Source: Hepatocystis sp. ex Piliocolobus tephrosceles (taxonomy: Eukaryota; Apicomplexa; Aconoidasida; Haemosporida; Plasmodiidae). From it: a DNA stretch of 15,042 bases. Of this stretch, positions 1 through 10,017 are shown piece by piece (the first letter of the stretch is position 1; each line of letters starts with the position of its first letter). The position numbers and the translations under genes were made by a program. A model generated the notes under the pieces. It was not told the DNA's origin and made no database searches. It worked only from the letters and a program-made list of their open reading frames with translations. The DNA is taken from NCBI GenBank assembly GCA_902459845.2, contig CABPSV020000496.1, forward strand, positions 1 to 15,042. Reading direction: 5' to 3'.

Positions 1-75
<75 letters not shown>

Positions 76-78
76 AAG

Positions 79-117
<39 letters not shown>

Positions 118-270
118 TTTACAACGGTATAAAAAAAAAACAAAAAAGTAACCATATAAAAATGTATACATATTCATTCACCAAGTTACATTATGTTGAT
201 AAAATTGCTATTCACAGTTTTTCATATAATCATTTATTTTTTTACTGAATCAAGCTTATATATTAATTTG

Positions 271-310
<40 letters not shown>

Positions 311-1801
311 TATGTAGAAGCATATGTATTTCATTTATTTGTATGTACGTGATTAAGAAAATACGTTAACGCGTGATATTTGTTATATCTTATGCATTAC
401 ATGCATATATTTTAGATATATTCTTCCTTTTGTCATTTATTTTTTTTTATTTATTGTAAAATTTGAAGCTATATATATACATATATATAAATACATATTA
501 TATCATTTAATTTTATTAACATTATTCAAAAAAAAAAACAAAAAAATATTACAAAATAAATAGTTGTGTATCAAAAACGAACAAAATTGATGTGGCTCTT
601 ATAAATATATTTTTTGGATAAATGCGTATTTTTATATATTTAATTATTATGTTTGGCTAAACCGAAATCTTATTAATAATTATGTTTTGTGCTATTTTTG
701 TATAATAAATAATATAGTGAGTTTACAAATATACGAATTTATTAATTATATATATGATGTATACATATGTGTTCTCGCGCATATTTATTACATTGGCGAA
801 TACCTCAAGCGACAACAACAACAAAAATAAAATAAAATAAAATAAAACAACAGACGTGCATTTTTTTTATATAACAACAAACAGAATAATTCATTTCAAA
901 ATGTTAATACATTAAAAATACAACACATTTTCTATCCCCCTCAAATCCTAAAAAAAAAAAAAAAAAAAACACCATTTAATATACTATTTTTAATTTATCA
1001 AATGAGCATCACCATCATTCTTTTTTTTTTTCTTTTTTTTTTTTAATTTATTAAGGATAAAAAAGTGGATTGATATATACATATATATATATATATACCC
1101 CTACATTTTATACGTACATATATACATATATAATCATATATTGCATGTAAACAGTTTTCTGATGTGGCAATGATTTCATATGTAATTGTATTTAGTTTGT
1201 TTTATGTTTTTTTGTATAAATTAAATGTATTTCAGTTTTATATGATTAAATTTAATATTTGTTACGTATGCACTTGTGTTTAAATATATATATATATATA
1301 TATATATTTAAAGTTTAGTATTTTCATATTTATATATATTTTTTGTAGGGGATGTTAAATTTAGAGAGTAATAATTAAATTTATTATGTTTGTATGTATG
1401 CATGTTAATTGGAAGAAACTATAATTTACATGTACAACTTCTATGCATTATATGCATATACATTTACTTATATATATAGAATATTTCATTTATGGTCGTT
1501 ATTCATTTTTATTTGTACTTTTATATTTATGTAAATGTATTACAAATAGTACATTTATGTTTACAAAGTTTAACGTTTTTCTACTTGATTTATTGACTAT
1601 ATATATATATATATATTTAAATATGCATATTCTTACATATATATTTATATTTATTAATAACAAATTGATAGTTTCTAAATTTTTTAGAATAGTTTTTACT
1701 TTGAATTCTCATATGTTTTTTTTTATAGTTTATAATTTTTTTTTTTTCAAAGTAAAATCTACATTGTACTACCCACGTTAGTCGTACAATTTTTGTGTTG
1801 T

Positions 1802-1882
<81 letters not shown>

Positions 1883-2070
1883 ATTTTCTTTTCTACACCT
1901 TTTAATTTTCATTAACTATATATATATTTTTTTTTTTTGTTTGTCATTTGCCACTGACAACTTGCAGCTCGCAACTTTCAACTTCCAACTTTTCATTTGT
2001 CAGTTTTCATTCTGCTTTAATTAACACTATTTTTTTTATTTTTTTTATTTTTTTTATTTTTGTGAACCTA
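1..2070. other. AT-rich upstream region, no gene recognised
   Basis: This stretch holds only simple sequence. There is a T72 run at the left edge, (TA)n tracts near 81-112 and 274-307, an AAAAT pentamer run near 822-846, and a T77 run at 1803-1879. The reading frame at 1443-1781 is almost entirely F, I, Y and L and lacks any recognisable motif, so it is not called. The part just before 2071 is presumably the promoter and 5' UTR of the WD40 gene. No TATA-type or other defined promoter element can be assigned by eye, because TATA-like strings are everywhere here. Confidence 0.7.
1803..1879. repeat. Poly(T) tract, 77 bases
   Basis: An uninterrupted run of 77 T lies about 190 bases upstream of the WD40-gene start. 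It is the longest homopolymer in the window. Poly(dA:dT) tracts are known to disfavour nucleosomes, so a promoter role is possible but is inference. Its exact length could be affected by sequencing or assembly error. Confidence 0.9.
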
Positions 2071-3025
2071 ATGCTGCAGTACATGCAAGAACGTAGAAAA
2101 TATGGTAACAGAATACCTAAAACCTTGTCGTCACGAATTAATAAAAGTAAAATAATACAAAAAAATGTATGTTCTAATTATAAGACCATAAAAATAATTG
2201 ATATTAATGAAAATCTATCTTTTAATAAGTTTAGTTCAAAAAAAAATAAAATAAAAGAAATAATTTTAGCTGGTGATATTGTTGTTGTTTTATTGGTATC
2301 GGGTATATCAAGAGCTTATGATGTTATAGATGGTAGATATTTATGCGAGTTGAACCCAAGTAATGTTTCTGTCGTACATACGGTTGTTTATAACACCTAC
2401 AACAACACACTCATTGTAGCTTATGCTTCTTTTCCTGCACATCTACAATGTAAAGTTATTAATTGCGATGTAAGTAAACTAGAAAAAAAAAAAAACAAAA
2501 AAAAAACAAAATAAAAGTATGTGCATATACATGTACATATAAGAGGGGTTCACTGCATAGCATAATCATTATTTGTGTTGATGATTAATTTAGCTTCATA
2601 TTATATATATATATATATGCTCCTACTTGTGTTTATTTTTTCACTTTTATAGGATTTGAAAAATGGAAAAACTAACTCGGCAAAAATAGGGGTCTTATTT
2701 GGTACTTATTTTTACTTTTTATACGTCACTTTTTATACGTTATTTTTTATACGTTATTTTTTATATGTTATTTTTTATATATTACTTTTTATACGTTAAA
2801 AAGAAAAGCATTAATTTTGTTGTCTAAATTATTTTTGCGTAATAATATATTATTTTATGTGAATGCACAAGAACGAGATAAAACTGAAAAAAAAAACCTA
2901 AATCATATTTTTTTAGTTATAACTGTTTTCGTTTCTATTGTCACCGTTTTTTTTATTTTTATTTTTAACATTCATAGAGAAAGTTATATTAAACCATCCA
3001 GCTTTTTTTGAATTTTGTGGTATGT

Positions 3026-3063
<38 letters not shown>

Positions 3064-3704
3064 ACATATATATATATATATATACATATACGTAAATAAA
3101 TATGTAATTATATATTTACATGTTTTTTTTTTTTTTTTTTTAATAAATTTAGAAACCAATAGAAGAATAGGAGCCGCAAATTTAAATGCAAATTTGTACA
3201 CGTTTTGGGATATGTGCACATATAAGAAAGTATTTCAAATAGAAGAAGAATTTCAAGAAATCAGGTAAAAAAAATGAAAAAATGTATTAAAAAAAAAGAA
3301 CATACTAAAAAAAGAAAGTAGAATAAAACAGTTGATGGTATTTAAGATTTATGCATAAATAGACGAACAAAACTAACGAACAAAATTTTTTTTTTAATTA
3401 TTATATAAATAAATATATAAATAAATATATTAAAGAATATTAAAATGTCATGCCAGTACAAATATATATGTCGCTGTATAATACTATATATATATATATG
3501 TGTGTATATTCTTTTTTTAGAGTTTCCGATGGACTATTGGCAATGTTTAAACAACCAGTTAATAGCACAATTTCACTGGCTTTATTTGATATAGAAAATG
3601 GAGAAAGATTGGTACGTTTATTATTATGTTGTAAATGAACAGACACCTATATACCTATACATATATATACAATATATATATTAGTATGTGACCACTAATT
3701 TAAT

Positions 3705-3744
<40 letters not shown>

Positions 3745-4914
3745 GTATAGGTGGAAACTGTTATATATATTTTACCAAGAAGAGAACTACAATTCCTTGA
3801 ATTACTTGTATCCAAATTACTGGTGAGATAAACATAAACATAAACATAAACATAAACATAAACATAAGTATTTGTGTTTATACATTAGTACATAAACACG
3901 AAAAATATACACAAATTAAGTTTTATACTACTTAATGAACATAAAAATAAAATAAAATAAAATAAAAATAATACACAATTTATTCATTTGTATATTTATT
4001 TGTTAATTTACTCATATATATTTACCCAATTTTTATGAAGATAAAACAAGAAGGGTCTTCCGTACGAATATACGATTTATTGAAAAAGACAAAACAGAAA
4101 GTTAAAGACACCTACTCATTTCAACCCATTGCATTTGTTTTTTACGACGTAATGAAACAGAAAAAAAAAAAAAAAAAATCCACTAACAACTAATAAACTA
4201 ATGAACAAAAAAATATATATATATATTATTTGTGAAATAATTTGAAAAAAAAAAAACAAAAAGATTTATACGGCTTAATATTTTATTTAATTTTTTTTTT
4301 TACATATGTATATATATATATATATATTTATGTATATTTATTTACATGCACAGCACCCATCACCCGTTAATGGAAAAGTTTACCATAATCAAGTATACTT
4401 ATTGGAGAAAAAAAAAAAAAAAAAAACATATATATTTGAAAAAAATTAATATATAATCGTGTTTAAAAAACAAAAATAATATATTTATTTTTTTAATTTA
4501 TTTTATTTGTTTTCATTTTTAGATAAGTAAAAAGTTTTTTACTGTATCGAATAACCTCATAGAATTTTGGGACTTAGACACGTACATGTTAAGAAAGATG
4601 TATTCTATACAAGTTCCTGGTATAGCTATTTTTTTTTTTTTTTTATACTTATATGTAATGTTTAGTTGTATGTAATGTTTAGTTATATGTAACGTTTAGT
4701 TATATGTAACGTTTAGTTATATGTAATGTTTAGTTATATGCAATGTTTAATTATATGTAATGTTTAGTTATATGTAATGTTTAGTTATATGTAATGTTTA
4801 GTTATATGTAATGTTTAGTTATATGTAATGTTTAGTTATATGTAATGTTTAGTTATATGTAATGTTCAGTTGTATGTAATGTTTAGTTATATATGTATAT
4901 GTACATGCACACGT

Positions 4915-4946
<32 letters not shown>

Positions 4947-6097
4947 GTAGGACTTAAGAACCCAGATCTGTATAACCACAGCCTAATGACAGAAATTATA
5001 TGCATGTACAGCTCAGACGCTTTTGTAAACATACAACAAAATAAAAAAATAAACGATTACGTTAAATGTATTACTACTGCTTATGAAACAGTCCATAATA
5101 ATACACTTCAACAGGATAAAATAAAAACAGAAAAAGAAAAAAGAAATTATGAAAACAAAAAAAATATTCTTTCCAATACCTTTCGAAATATTGAATTAAG
5201 AAATAGTAATAATACTAAAAATATAAAACTTGGTGCTATTTTATTTTTTTCTTTAAATGATGGAGAGTTTTTAAATTATATTACTGAACATGTTTGTGGT
5301 TCTACTGTAGAGGTTCTAACTTCGAATGATACAATGACGGTAACATTTGAAAAAATAATAAATAAATATACATATACATATATATATATATATATATAAT
5401 ACACATACAAAATACGCTTATGTATGTACATATACATATCCAGTAGGTTGAGTACATAATAAAATATGTACACAGTTATACAAACTATATCGATATATGT
5501 ACTAGTATACCAAAAAAAAAAAAAAAAAATATTATGTTTAAAAATATCATCAAATTTTATTATTATTATTATTATTATTTTTTTTTTTTCTATTTAGACC
5601 ATTATATGTGGAGATGACAAAGGTGTTATCCGTATTATAAGGAACAACCCGAAATTTGACGATTTTGCGATTGGTAGCGATATAGTAGAGGTGAGTAATA
5701 AATAAGAGCTAGTCATGCATACAAAAACGTGTACATATAAACATACACATAAACGTACATATAAACGTACATATAATACATTACCATTAAAAACCAGTGA
5801 GTTTTTTTTTTTATTAGTAGCAAAAAATAAATATTTTTAAGTTTACGATATATGCCACTTTATTTGTTTGTTTGTTTGTTTATTTATTTATTTTTTTTTT
5901 TTTTTTGGCTTGTTTACATTTTTCACAGGTTACTCATGCAGATGCAATATACCAAAGTGCGTCTGGACCTACACATTTTTGTTTTGAAGATGAAAAAAAT
6001 AATTTTAATAAAATTAAACGAAGACAAAATAAAGTAGATGGAAAAGAAATATCGAAAAAATCGAAGATTATAGATTTGTTAGAAGATCCAAGTTGTT

Positions 6098-6099
<2 letters not shown>
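2071..6099 (+). CDS. WD40/beta-propeller-like protein, at least 11 exons
   Basis: Exons: 2071-2469, 2653-2701, 2978-3019, 3153-3264, 3521-3611, 3751-3822, 4041-4148, 4523-4619, 4951-5339, 5598-5690, 5929-6099. All introns are GT-AG and the phases join without a stop, giving 1623 nt and 540 residues. WD-type strand ends are visible: AYDVIDG (82-88), TFWDM (180-184), RIYDL (264-268), EFWDLD (305-310) and DKGVIRI (460-466). From memory, the order and spacing of motifs (LFE..ILNHPAFFEF, VSDGLL, ALFDIENGE, QPIAFVFYD) resemble a conserved WD40 family best known from plants; that match is unverified. Residues about 352-410 are an Asn/Lys-rich insert typical of malaria proteins. The start at 2071 is chosen because the upstream in-frame sequence is T-rich and phenylalanine-rich; Met5 (2083) is an alternative. 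WD40 proteins usually act as scaffolds; the partner is unknown. The gene is a real, multi-exon one; exact edges of single exons are less certain. Confidence 0.85.
2713..2796. repeat. 14-bp tandem repeat in intron 2, 6 copies
   Basis: Six contiguous copies of the unit TATTTTTTATACGT with one or two substitutions per copy, inside the intron 2702-2977 of the WD40 gene. It is probably replication-slippage sequence with no evident function. Confidence 0.85.
2978..3019 (+). other. Micro-exon 3 of the WD40 gene (42 nt)
   Basis: This 42-nt exon has an acceptor at ttcatag and a donor at gtatgt, and enters and leaves in the same phase (1). It encodes E-KVILNHPAFFEFC plus a split codon. Skipping it would keep the frame, so a gene finder can miss it without any penalty. 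Its inclusion restores a segment (LFE..ILNHPAFFEF) that fits my recollection of plant homologues, and it is compositionally richer than the surrounding intron. Confidence 0.8.
3828..3863. repeat. ATAAAC hexamer repeat, 6 copies, in intron 6
   Basis: Six perfect ATAAAC units begin six bases after the last exonic base of exon 6 (donor gtgaga). This is not the Plasmodium telomere heptamer (GGGTTYA). Its position against the 5' splice site is its only notable property. Confidence 0.9.
4354..4392 (+). other. Possible extra micro-exon inside intron 7
   Basis: Within the 374-nt intron 4149-4522 a short GC-richer patch follows the acceptor-like tgcacag. It reads in phase 0 as HPSPVNGKVYHNQ and ends at a possible donor gtatac (4393). 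An earlier possible donor, gtttac at 4378, would give a 24-nt version (HPSPVNGK). Both keep the frame and would add 13 or 8 residues in a loop between two propeller strands. The protein reads well without it, so it may be optional, alternatively spliced, or chance. Confidence 0.4.
4649..4886. repeat. 17-bp minisatellite in intron 8, 14 copies
   Basis: Fourteen head-to-tail copies of TTATATGTAATGTTTAG fill most of the intron 4620-4950 in the WD40 gene. Variants are confined mainly to the outer copies and copies 3, 4 and 6 (single changes such as GTAACG, GCAATG, GTTCAG, TTGTATG), while copies 7-12 are identical. This is the pattern of recent expansion from the middle. Confidence 0.95.
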
Positions 6100-6136
<37 letters not shown>

Positions 6137-6231
6137 GTTTGTGCATATGTGTTACATTTTAATTAGGTATACGTAAAAAATTAATGGAAAACTTATACCA
6201 TATATTTAGATCTCGTTGTTTTTATTTTTTA

Positions 6232-6336
6232 TTGTTGTTTTTAATGTTGTTGTTTTTAATGTTGTTGTTTTTAATGTTGTTGTTTTTAATGTTGTTGTTT
6301 TTAATGTTGTTATTTTTAATATTATCGCTTTTAATA
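6232..6336. repeat. 15-bp tandem repeat TTGTTGTTTTTAATG, about 7 copies
   Basis: Five perfect copies are followed by two degenerate ones. The unit is a multiple of three, and on the minus strand it would read as asparagine, lysine and isoleucine repeats of the kind seen in malaria proteins. However, minus-strand stops lie close on both sides, so it is treated as non-coding. Confidence 0.9.
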
Positions 6337-6687
6337 TTGCTAACCTTATTCATTTACATTTTTCATTTCCAAATTGTTATTGTTACTATTATGGTAATTA
6401 CTGCCATTAATAGTATAAATATATATACTCATACTCAAAAACAAATATACGTAAAATTCATTTGGTTTGTAATTCTATTATTTCAAATTTATATTTTATT
6501 TTATATATTTTTTTTTTTTTTTTATTTTATTTTTATTTTTTTTTAAACTGCTATTATAAAAATTTTAAAGTTCATTTGGCATATGAATTTGTTTTGAAAA
6601 GACTTTTATTGTTTCTAGTTCCTTTGCAAATATCTACCTATATATACAATATGTTGTTTGGTATGAATGGATAACTGTTTATGAGTC

Positions 6688-6718
<31 letters not shown>

Positions 6719-6823
6719 CAATAATAACATCAGATCATTACAACATCATTATAGTTTGTTGGGTTTTTACCAATATATAAGAATTTGTTTACATATATAT
6801 CTGCACTAATGTATATAACGCTG

Positions 6824-6848
6824 TTTTTTTTTTTTTTTTTTTTTTTAA

Positions 6849-6879
<31 letters not shown>
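6824..6879. repeat. T23-AA-T7-A24 inverted repeat
   Basis: A run of 23 T is followed by AA, seven T and 24 A, forming a near-perfect palindrome able to form a hairpin or cruciform. It lies in the spacer downstream of the WD40 gene. A link to transcript end formation is conceivable but unproven. Confidence 0.85.
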
Positions 6880-7443
6880 GAGTAAATATTAAAGGTTGTT
6901 AATTAGTGAAGATAAATTATCTATTAGTACTTGCAATAATAACAGAAAATGCTATACATTTATAAAAATAAATTGATAAATATGTATACATATATATATA
7001 TATATATATGTAATGTGAGTATATTTATTGGATCATATAAGAGTAATATGTTTTCTGGTAGTTGGTAAAAAAAAAAAATGCAATTATGTTTTTTGTATAA
7101 ATTATTAAATAAAATTTGCAAATACATAAATATATTTTTTTTTTCACTTTTATTGATACATCAATGCAAGCATTCACAAATTTACTATAAAAAGATTACT
7201 ATATTTAGATATAAAAAACAAGTAGAGCAATTAAACATGTACATACATAAGCACATATACATATATATTTAATGAAAATTGTTTAATTTATATTTTAGCT
7301 ACATTTATACCAAAATTGCTAAGCCATAAGTTTTTGAATTTTATATGTTGATCTTTTATATATTTTTTTTTTTTTTTTTTTGAATAATAAATGGTAACGT
7401 TACTCAAAGGATCCATTTTTTTTTTTTTTTTTTTTTTCGTTTT

Positions 7444-7481
<38 letters not shown>

Positions 7482-7893
7482 TCAAAATAGAAAATAAAAA
7501 AAAATCCTGAGAACTTTATATTAAAGCTATATTTACCTGTTCATAGTTAATAATAAAAAAATATATATATATATATATTCCTACATACATGTATTTATAC
7601 ATTTATAAGTTCATAGTCATAACAACATACAACAATTTTAAGAATTTTTAAAATATGGCCTATATACATACATATGTATATATTGTGCTTGCTATATCCC
7701 CTTTGTGAGCAATAATTAAAAGATCAAATAAAATTATGCAGGAGTATATTCATTTTTATGGTATACTGGATATATTAATTTTATAAACTTTTTATTTATA
7801 TGTCATCTAATTTTTGTAAACAACAATATATATTTTTATATCTTTTGATAGAATAAGGTACTTTCGCTTAATCACACTCCAATGTAAAAAACT

Positions 7894-7906
<13 letters not shown>

Positions 7907-7925
<19 letters not shown>

Positions 7926-8004
7926 TTTTTTTGTACATATTAAAGAGGTAGTAACCGGCAGAACAAATTAGGAACGTAAAAAAAAAAAAAAAAAAAAAAA
8001 AAAA
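7907..8004. repeat. T26/A27 inverted repeat in the MAK16 leader
   Basis: T26 (7907-7932) and A27 (7978-8004) flank a 45-base segment of higher complexity, and the A tract ends 36 bases before the MAK16 start codon. If both arms are transcribed they can pair as a long A-U stem in the 5' leader. If transcription starts between them, the mRNA would begin with a poly(A)-rich leader. The transcription start is not known. Confidence 0.75.
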
Positions 8005-8040
8005 CAAACTACCAAACTAACGAAATAGATAGTTTTAAAA

Positions 8041-9333
8041 ATGCAGAACGATACAATAACGTGGGAAATCCTAGCGAAAGGGAAATGCTCTTTCAAAAAA
8101 AAAACAACTACTCAAATGTTTTGTAAAAATGAATATAATGTAACGGGGTTATGTACAAGAGTCAATTGTCCATTAAGTAACAGTGTTTATGGTACTGTTA
8201 TATTAGATAAAGGTGAAATATATTTATATTTAAAATATCCAGAAAATGCTCATTTACCAAGTCTTATGTGGAGTAGAACATTATTAAGTTTAAATAAAAA
8301 AACAGCTTTTAATTATATATATAAAACTATGAAATATACACATACTAAGCTACAAATTAAAAAATGTATGAAACGATATATGCGTTTGAAAGAAATATTA
8401 AAAAGAACAAGAAAAATGGTATTAAATAAACAATTAAAATTATTACCAATAAAAAAAAAAACAGAAAGAAGAGATAGTATAAGAGAACAAAAAGCGTTAA
8501 AAGCTGCCAAAATTGTAAACAATGTTGAATTGGAGTTATTAAATAGATTAAATACTGGAGTGTATGGTAATTTATATAAAATGCTTGACAAAAAAAAAAA
8601 AAAAAAAAATGTTTCTGAAATAACTCAAGAAAATATGACTTTAGAAGAAACAGAGGATATTGTAGAAGAGGAGTCCGTAAAGAAAAAAAAAAAAAAGAAA
8701 AAGGACGTGTTAATGGAGGCTATAGAATCAATAGAAGATGTAGATGGGGATGATTATGTAGATGAGGATGAGGATGAGGATGTGGATGAAGATGAGGATG
8801 TGAATGAAGATGAAGATGAGGATGTGGATGAGGATGTGGATGAGGATGTGGATGAGGATGTGGATGAGGATGTGGATGAGGATGTGGATGAGGATGTGGA
8901 TGAGGATGTGGATGAAGATGAGGATGTGGATGAGGATGTGGATGAAGATGAGGATGAAGATGAGGATGAAGATGATGACGAAGTAGATGATACTAGCGAT
9001 ATGGAAGACTTAGACGAAGAGTTCGATATTAATTACGATGATGAAGATGTGGATGAAGATGTGGATGAAGATGTGGATGAAGATGTGGATGAAGACGTTG
9101 ATGAAGACGTTGGTGAGGACGTTGGTGATGGAAAAAAGAAAAAAAAACAAAAAAAAACTAAAAAAAAGAAAAGAAAAGAACAGATAGAAGAATATGTAGA
9201 TAATGAATATATAAAAAAATTACAAGAAGCAGGAAAACTACTTGATGAAGATGAAGAAATAGAAGATATAGATGATAAATTTGCAAAAAAAAGAAATAAA
9301 CAAAATAGTAAAAAAATGGGTAGGACGAAAAAG

Positions 9334-9364
<31 letters not shown>

Positions 9365-9672
9365 TGTTTATGAGTTTTATTGCTTATGAATTTTATTGCT
9401 TATGAATTTTATTGTTTATAATTTATTTTATTTATTTTTTGTTTGTTTGTTTGACAAGTGTATAAATGGAGTGATGTAATAATGAATTTTTTTAATAACT
9501 GTAAAGTGGTGTGTTTTTAAGAATTAAGCAGATATGTAATTATATTTGCGTTAACATGTCCTGTTAGTGTTTATTTATAAAATATATATATATATATATT
9601 ACATTGTTTTTATTTTTTATTTTGTTTTTTATAGGTAAAAAGAAAATTCGTGTGGCTTATGAAAATGATTAA
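8041..9672 (+). CDS. MAK16: MAK16, 60S ribosome assembly factor (two exons)
   Basis: Exons are 8041-9319 and 9635-9672 (GT-AG intron of 315 nt), giving 438 residues. The family is essential for early nucleolar pre-60S assembly, working with RPF1, RRP1 and NSA1. The N-terminal L28e-like domain (about 5-120) has the signature FCKNEYNVTGLCTRVNCPL with cysteines 16, 28, 38 and 43, which are placed as in the family's metal/cluster-binding site. The Mak16 domain follows: RRDSIREQKALKAAKI (143-158) and ELLNRLNTGVYG (165-176). Next come poly-Lys (about 184-190), a very acidic DEDV-repeat region (about 237-362), a Lys-rich stretch, and the conserved basic-then-IRVAYEND end. The start fits: AAAA precedes ATG, and WEIL near the N-terminus matches the family. 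Without splicing, the frame runs on into a Lys tract and a short hydrophobic tail (stop at 9405) and loses the conserved end. The protein is longer than yeast Mak16 (about 306) because of the acidic repeats. Confidence 0.95.
8827..8910 (+). repeat. 12-bp coding repeat GATGAGGATGTG, 7 perfect copies
   Basis: Seven identical copies encode (Asp-Glu-Asp-Val)7, MAK16 residues 263-290, within a wider degenerate DE-rich stretch (8758-9000). Every glutamate codon in the perfect part is GAG, which is unusual in such an AT-rich genome, and the local G+C is far above that of the rest of the window. Confidence 0.95.
9040..9123 (+). repeat. Second DEDV coding repeat, GATGAAGATGTG type
   Basis: Four copies of GATGAAGATGTG are followed by two of GATGAAGACGTT and one of GGTGAGGACGTT, encoding (DEDV)6-GEDV, MAK16 residues 334-361. 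The glutamate codon is GAA rather than GAG, and the last copies share GACGTT. This array therefore expanded separately from the upstream one. Confidence 0.95.
9367..9414. repeat. 16-bp repeat in the MAK16 intron, 3 copies
   Basis: Three copies of CTTATGAATTTTATTG (the first with two changes) lie just after the A-rich tract at the 5' end of the intron 9320-9634. Reading through them gives the hydrophobic tail of the unspliced frame. Confidence 0.85.
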
Positions 9673-9982
9673 TATTATTTTAAGGTTAAAAAGTTAGTAA
9701 TCGAAAAGACAAGAATGTTTAATTATTATAAAAGCCAATATGCGCATAAATATATGCACATGACGTATGAGCAATAAAACATGCGTTATGTGTAATGAAC
9801 ATAATCAGAATAAAATTATTATTTAATGATATGTATATATATTTAAAAGTGTGGACATATGTATATATGTTAAAATATAGACATGCGCAATTAAAAAAAG
9901 ATTGTTGCTAATTTGTCACGTGTTTAAATAATGTTGACATTATATAAGTAAAAAAAAGAAATAAAACAAAATAGTATAAATA

Positions 9983-10017
<35 letters not shown>

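Larger units (their letters stand above)
6100..8040. other. Intergenic region between the WD40 gene and MAK16
   Basis: No gene is supported in these 1.9 kb. The region contains a (TA)n tract just after the stop codon at 6099 (about 6101-6133), a 15-bp repeat (6232-6336), A28 at 6688-6715, a T23/A24 inverted repeat (6824-6879), T35 at 7446-7480 and the MAK16 leader. The long frame at 6184-6546 is the translated 15-bp repeat (L-M-L-L-F) and is not a credible protein. It must contain the 3' end of one transcript and the promoter of the next, but no specific signal can be pinned down. Confidence 0.7.

Noticed and set aside
1443..1781. 112-residue plus-strand frame upstream of the WD40 gene
   Set aside because: It is composed of F, I, Y, L and N from AT-rich DNA, with no motif, no codon bias and no neighbouring splice signal that would join it to the gene.
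2817..3011. 64-residue frame with a hydrophobic segment in intron 2
   Set aside because: Only its end overlaps real coding DNA, and in a different frame (the 42-nt exon). The rest interrupts a well-matched protein and is best read as intron, although it is somewhat richer in composition than the others.
3828..3863. ATAAAC repeats as an interstitial telomere
   Set aside because: The unit is six bases and lacks the GGG of the Plasmodium telomere repeat.
6184..6546. 120-residue leucine/phenylalanine-rich frame resembling a membrane protein
   Set aside because: It is the translation of a 15-bp tandem repeat followed by T-rich sequence. The minus strand, which would give Asn/Lys repeats, has stops on both sides.
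7288..7485. Minus-strand lysine-rich frame
   Set aside because: It is produced by poly(T) tracts read on the opposite strand; it holds no complex sequence.
8804..8986. Met-Trp-Met-Arg/Lys repeat frame inside MAK16
   Set aside because: Out-of-frame shadow of the DEDV repeat in a clearly recognised gene.
9440..9560. Possible box C/D snoRNA in the MAK16 intron (GTGATGT near the middle)
   Set aside because: No matching D box with terminal stem could be found, and such short motifs arise often by chance.
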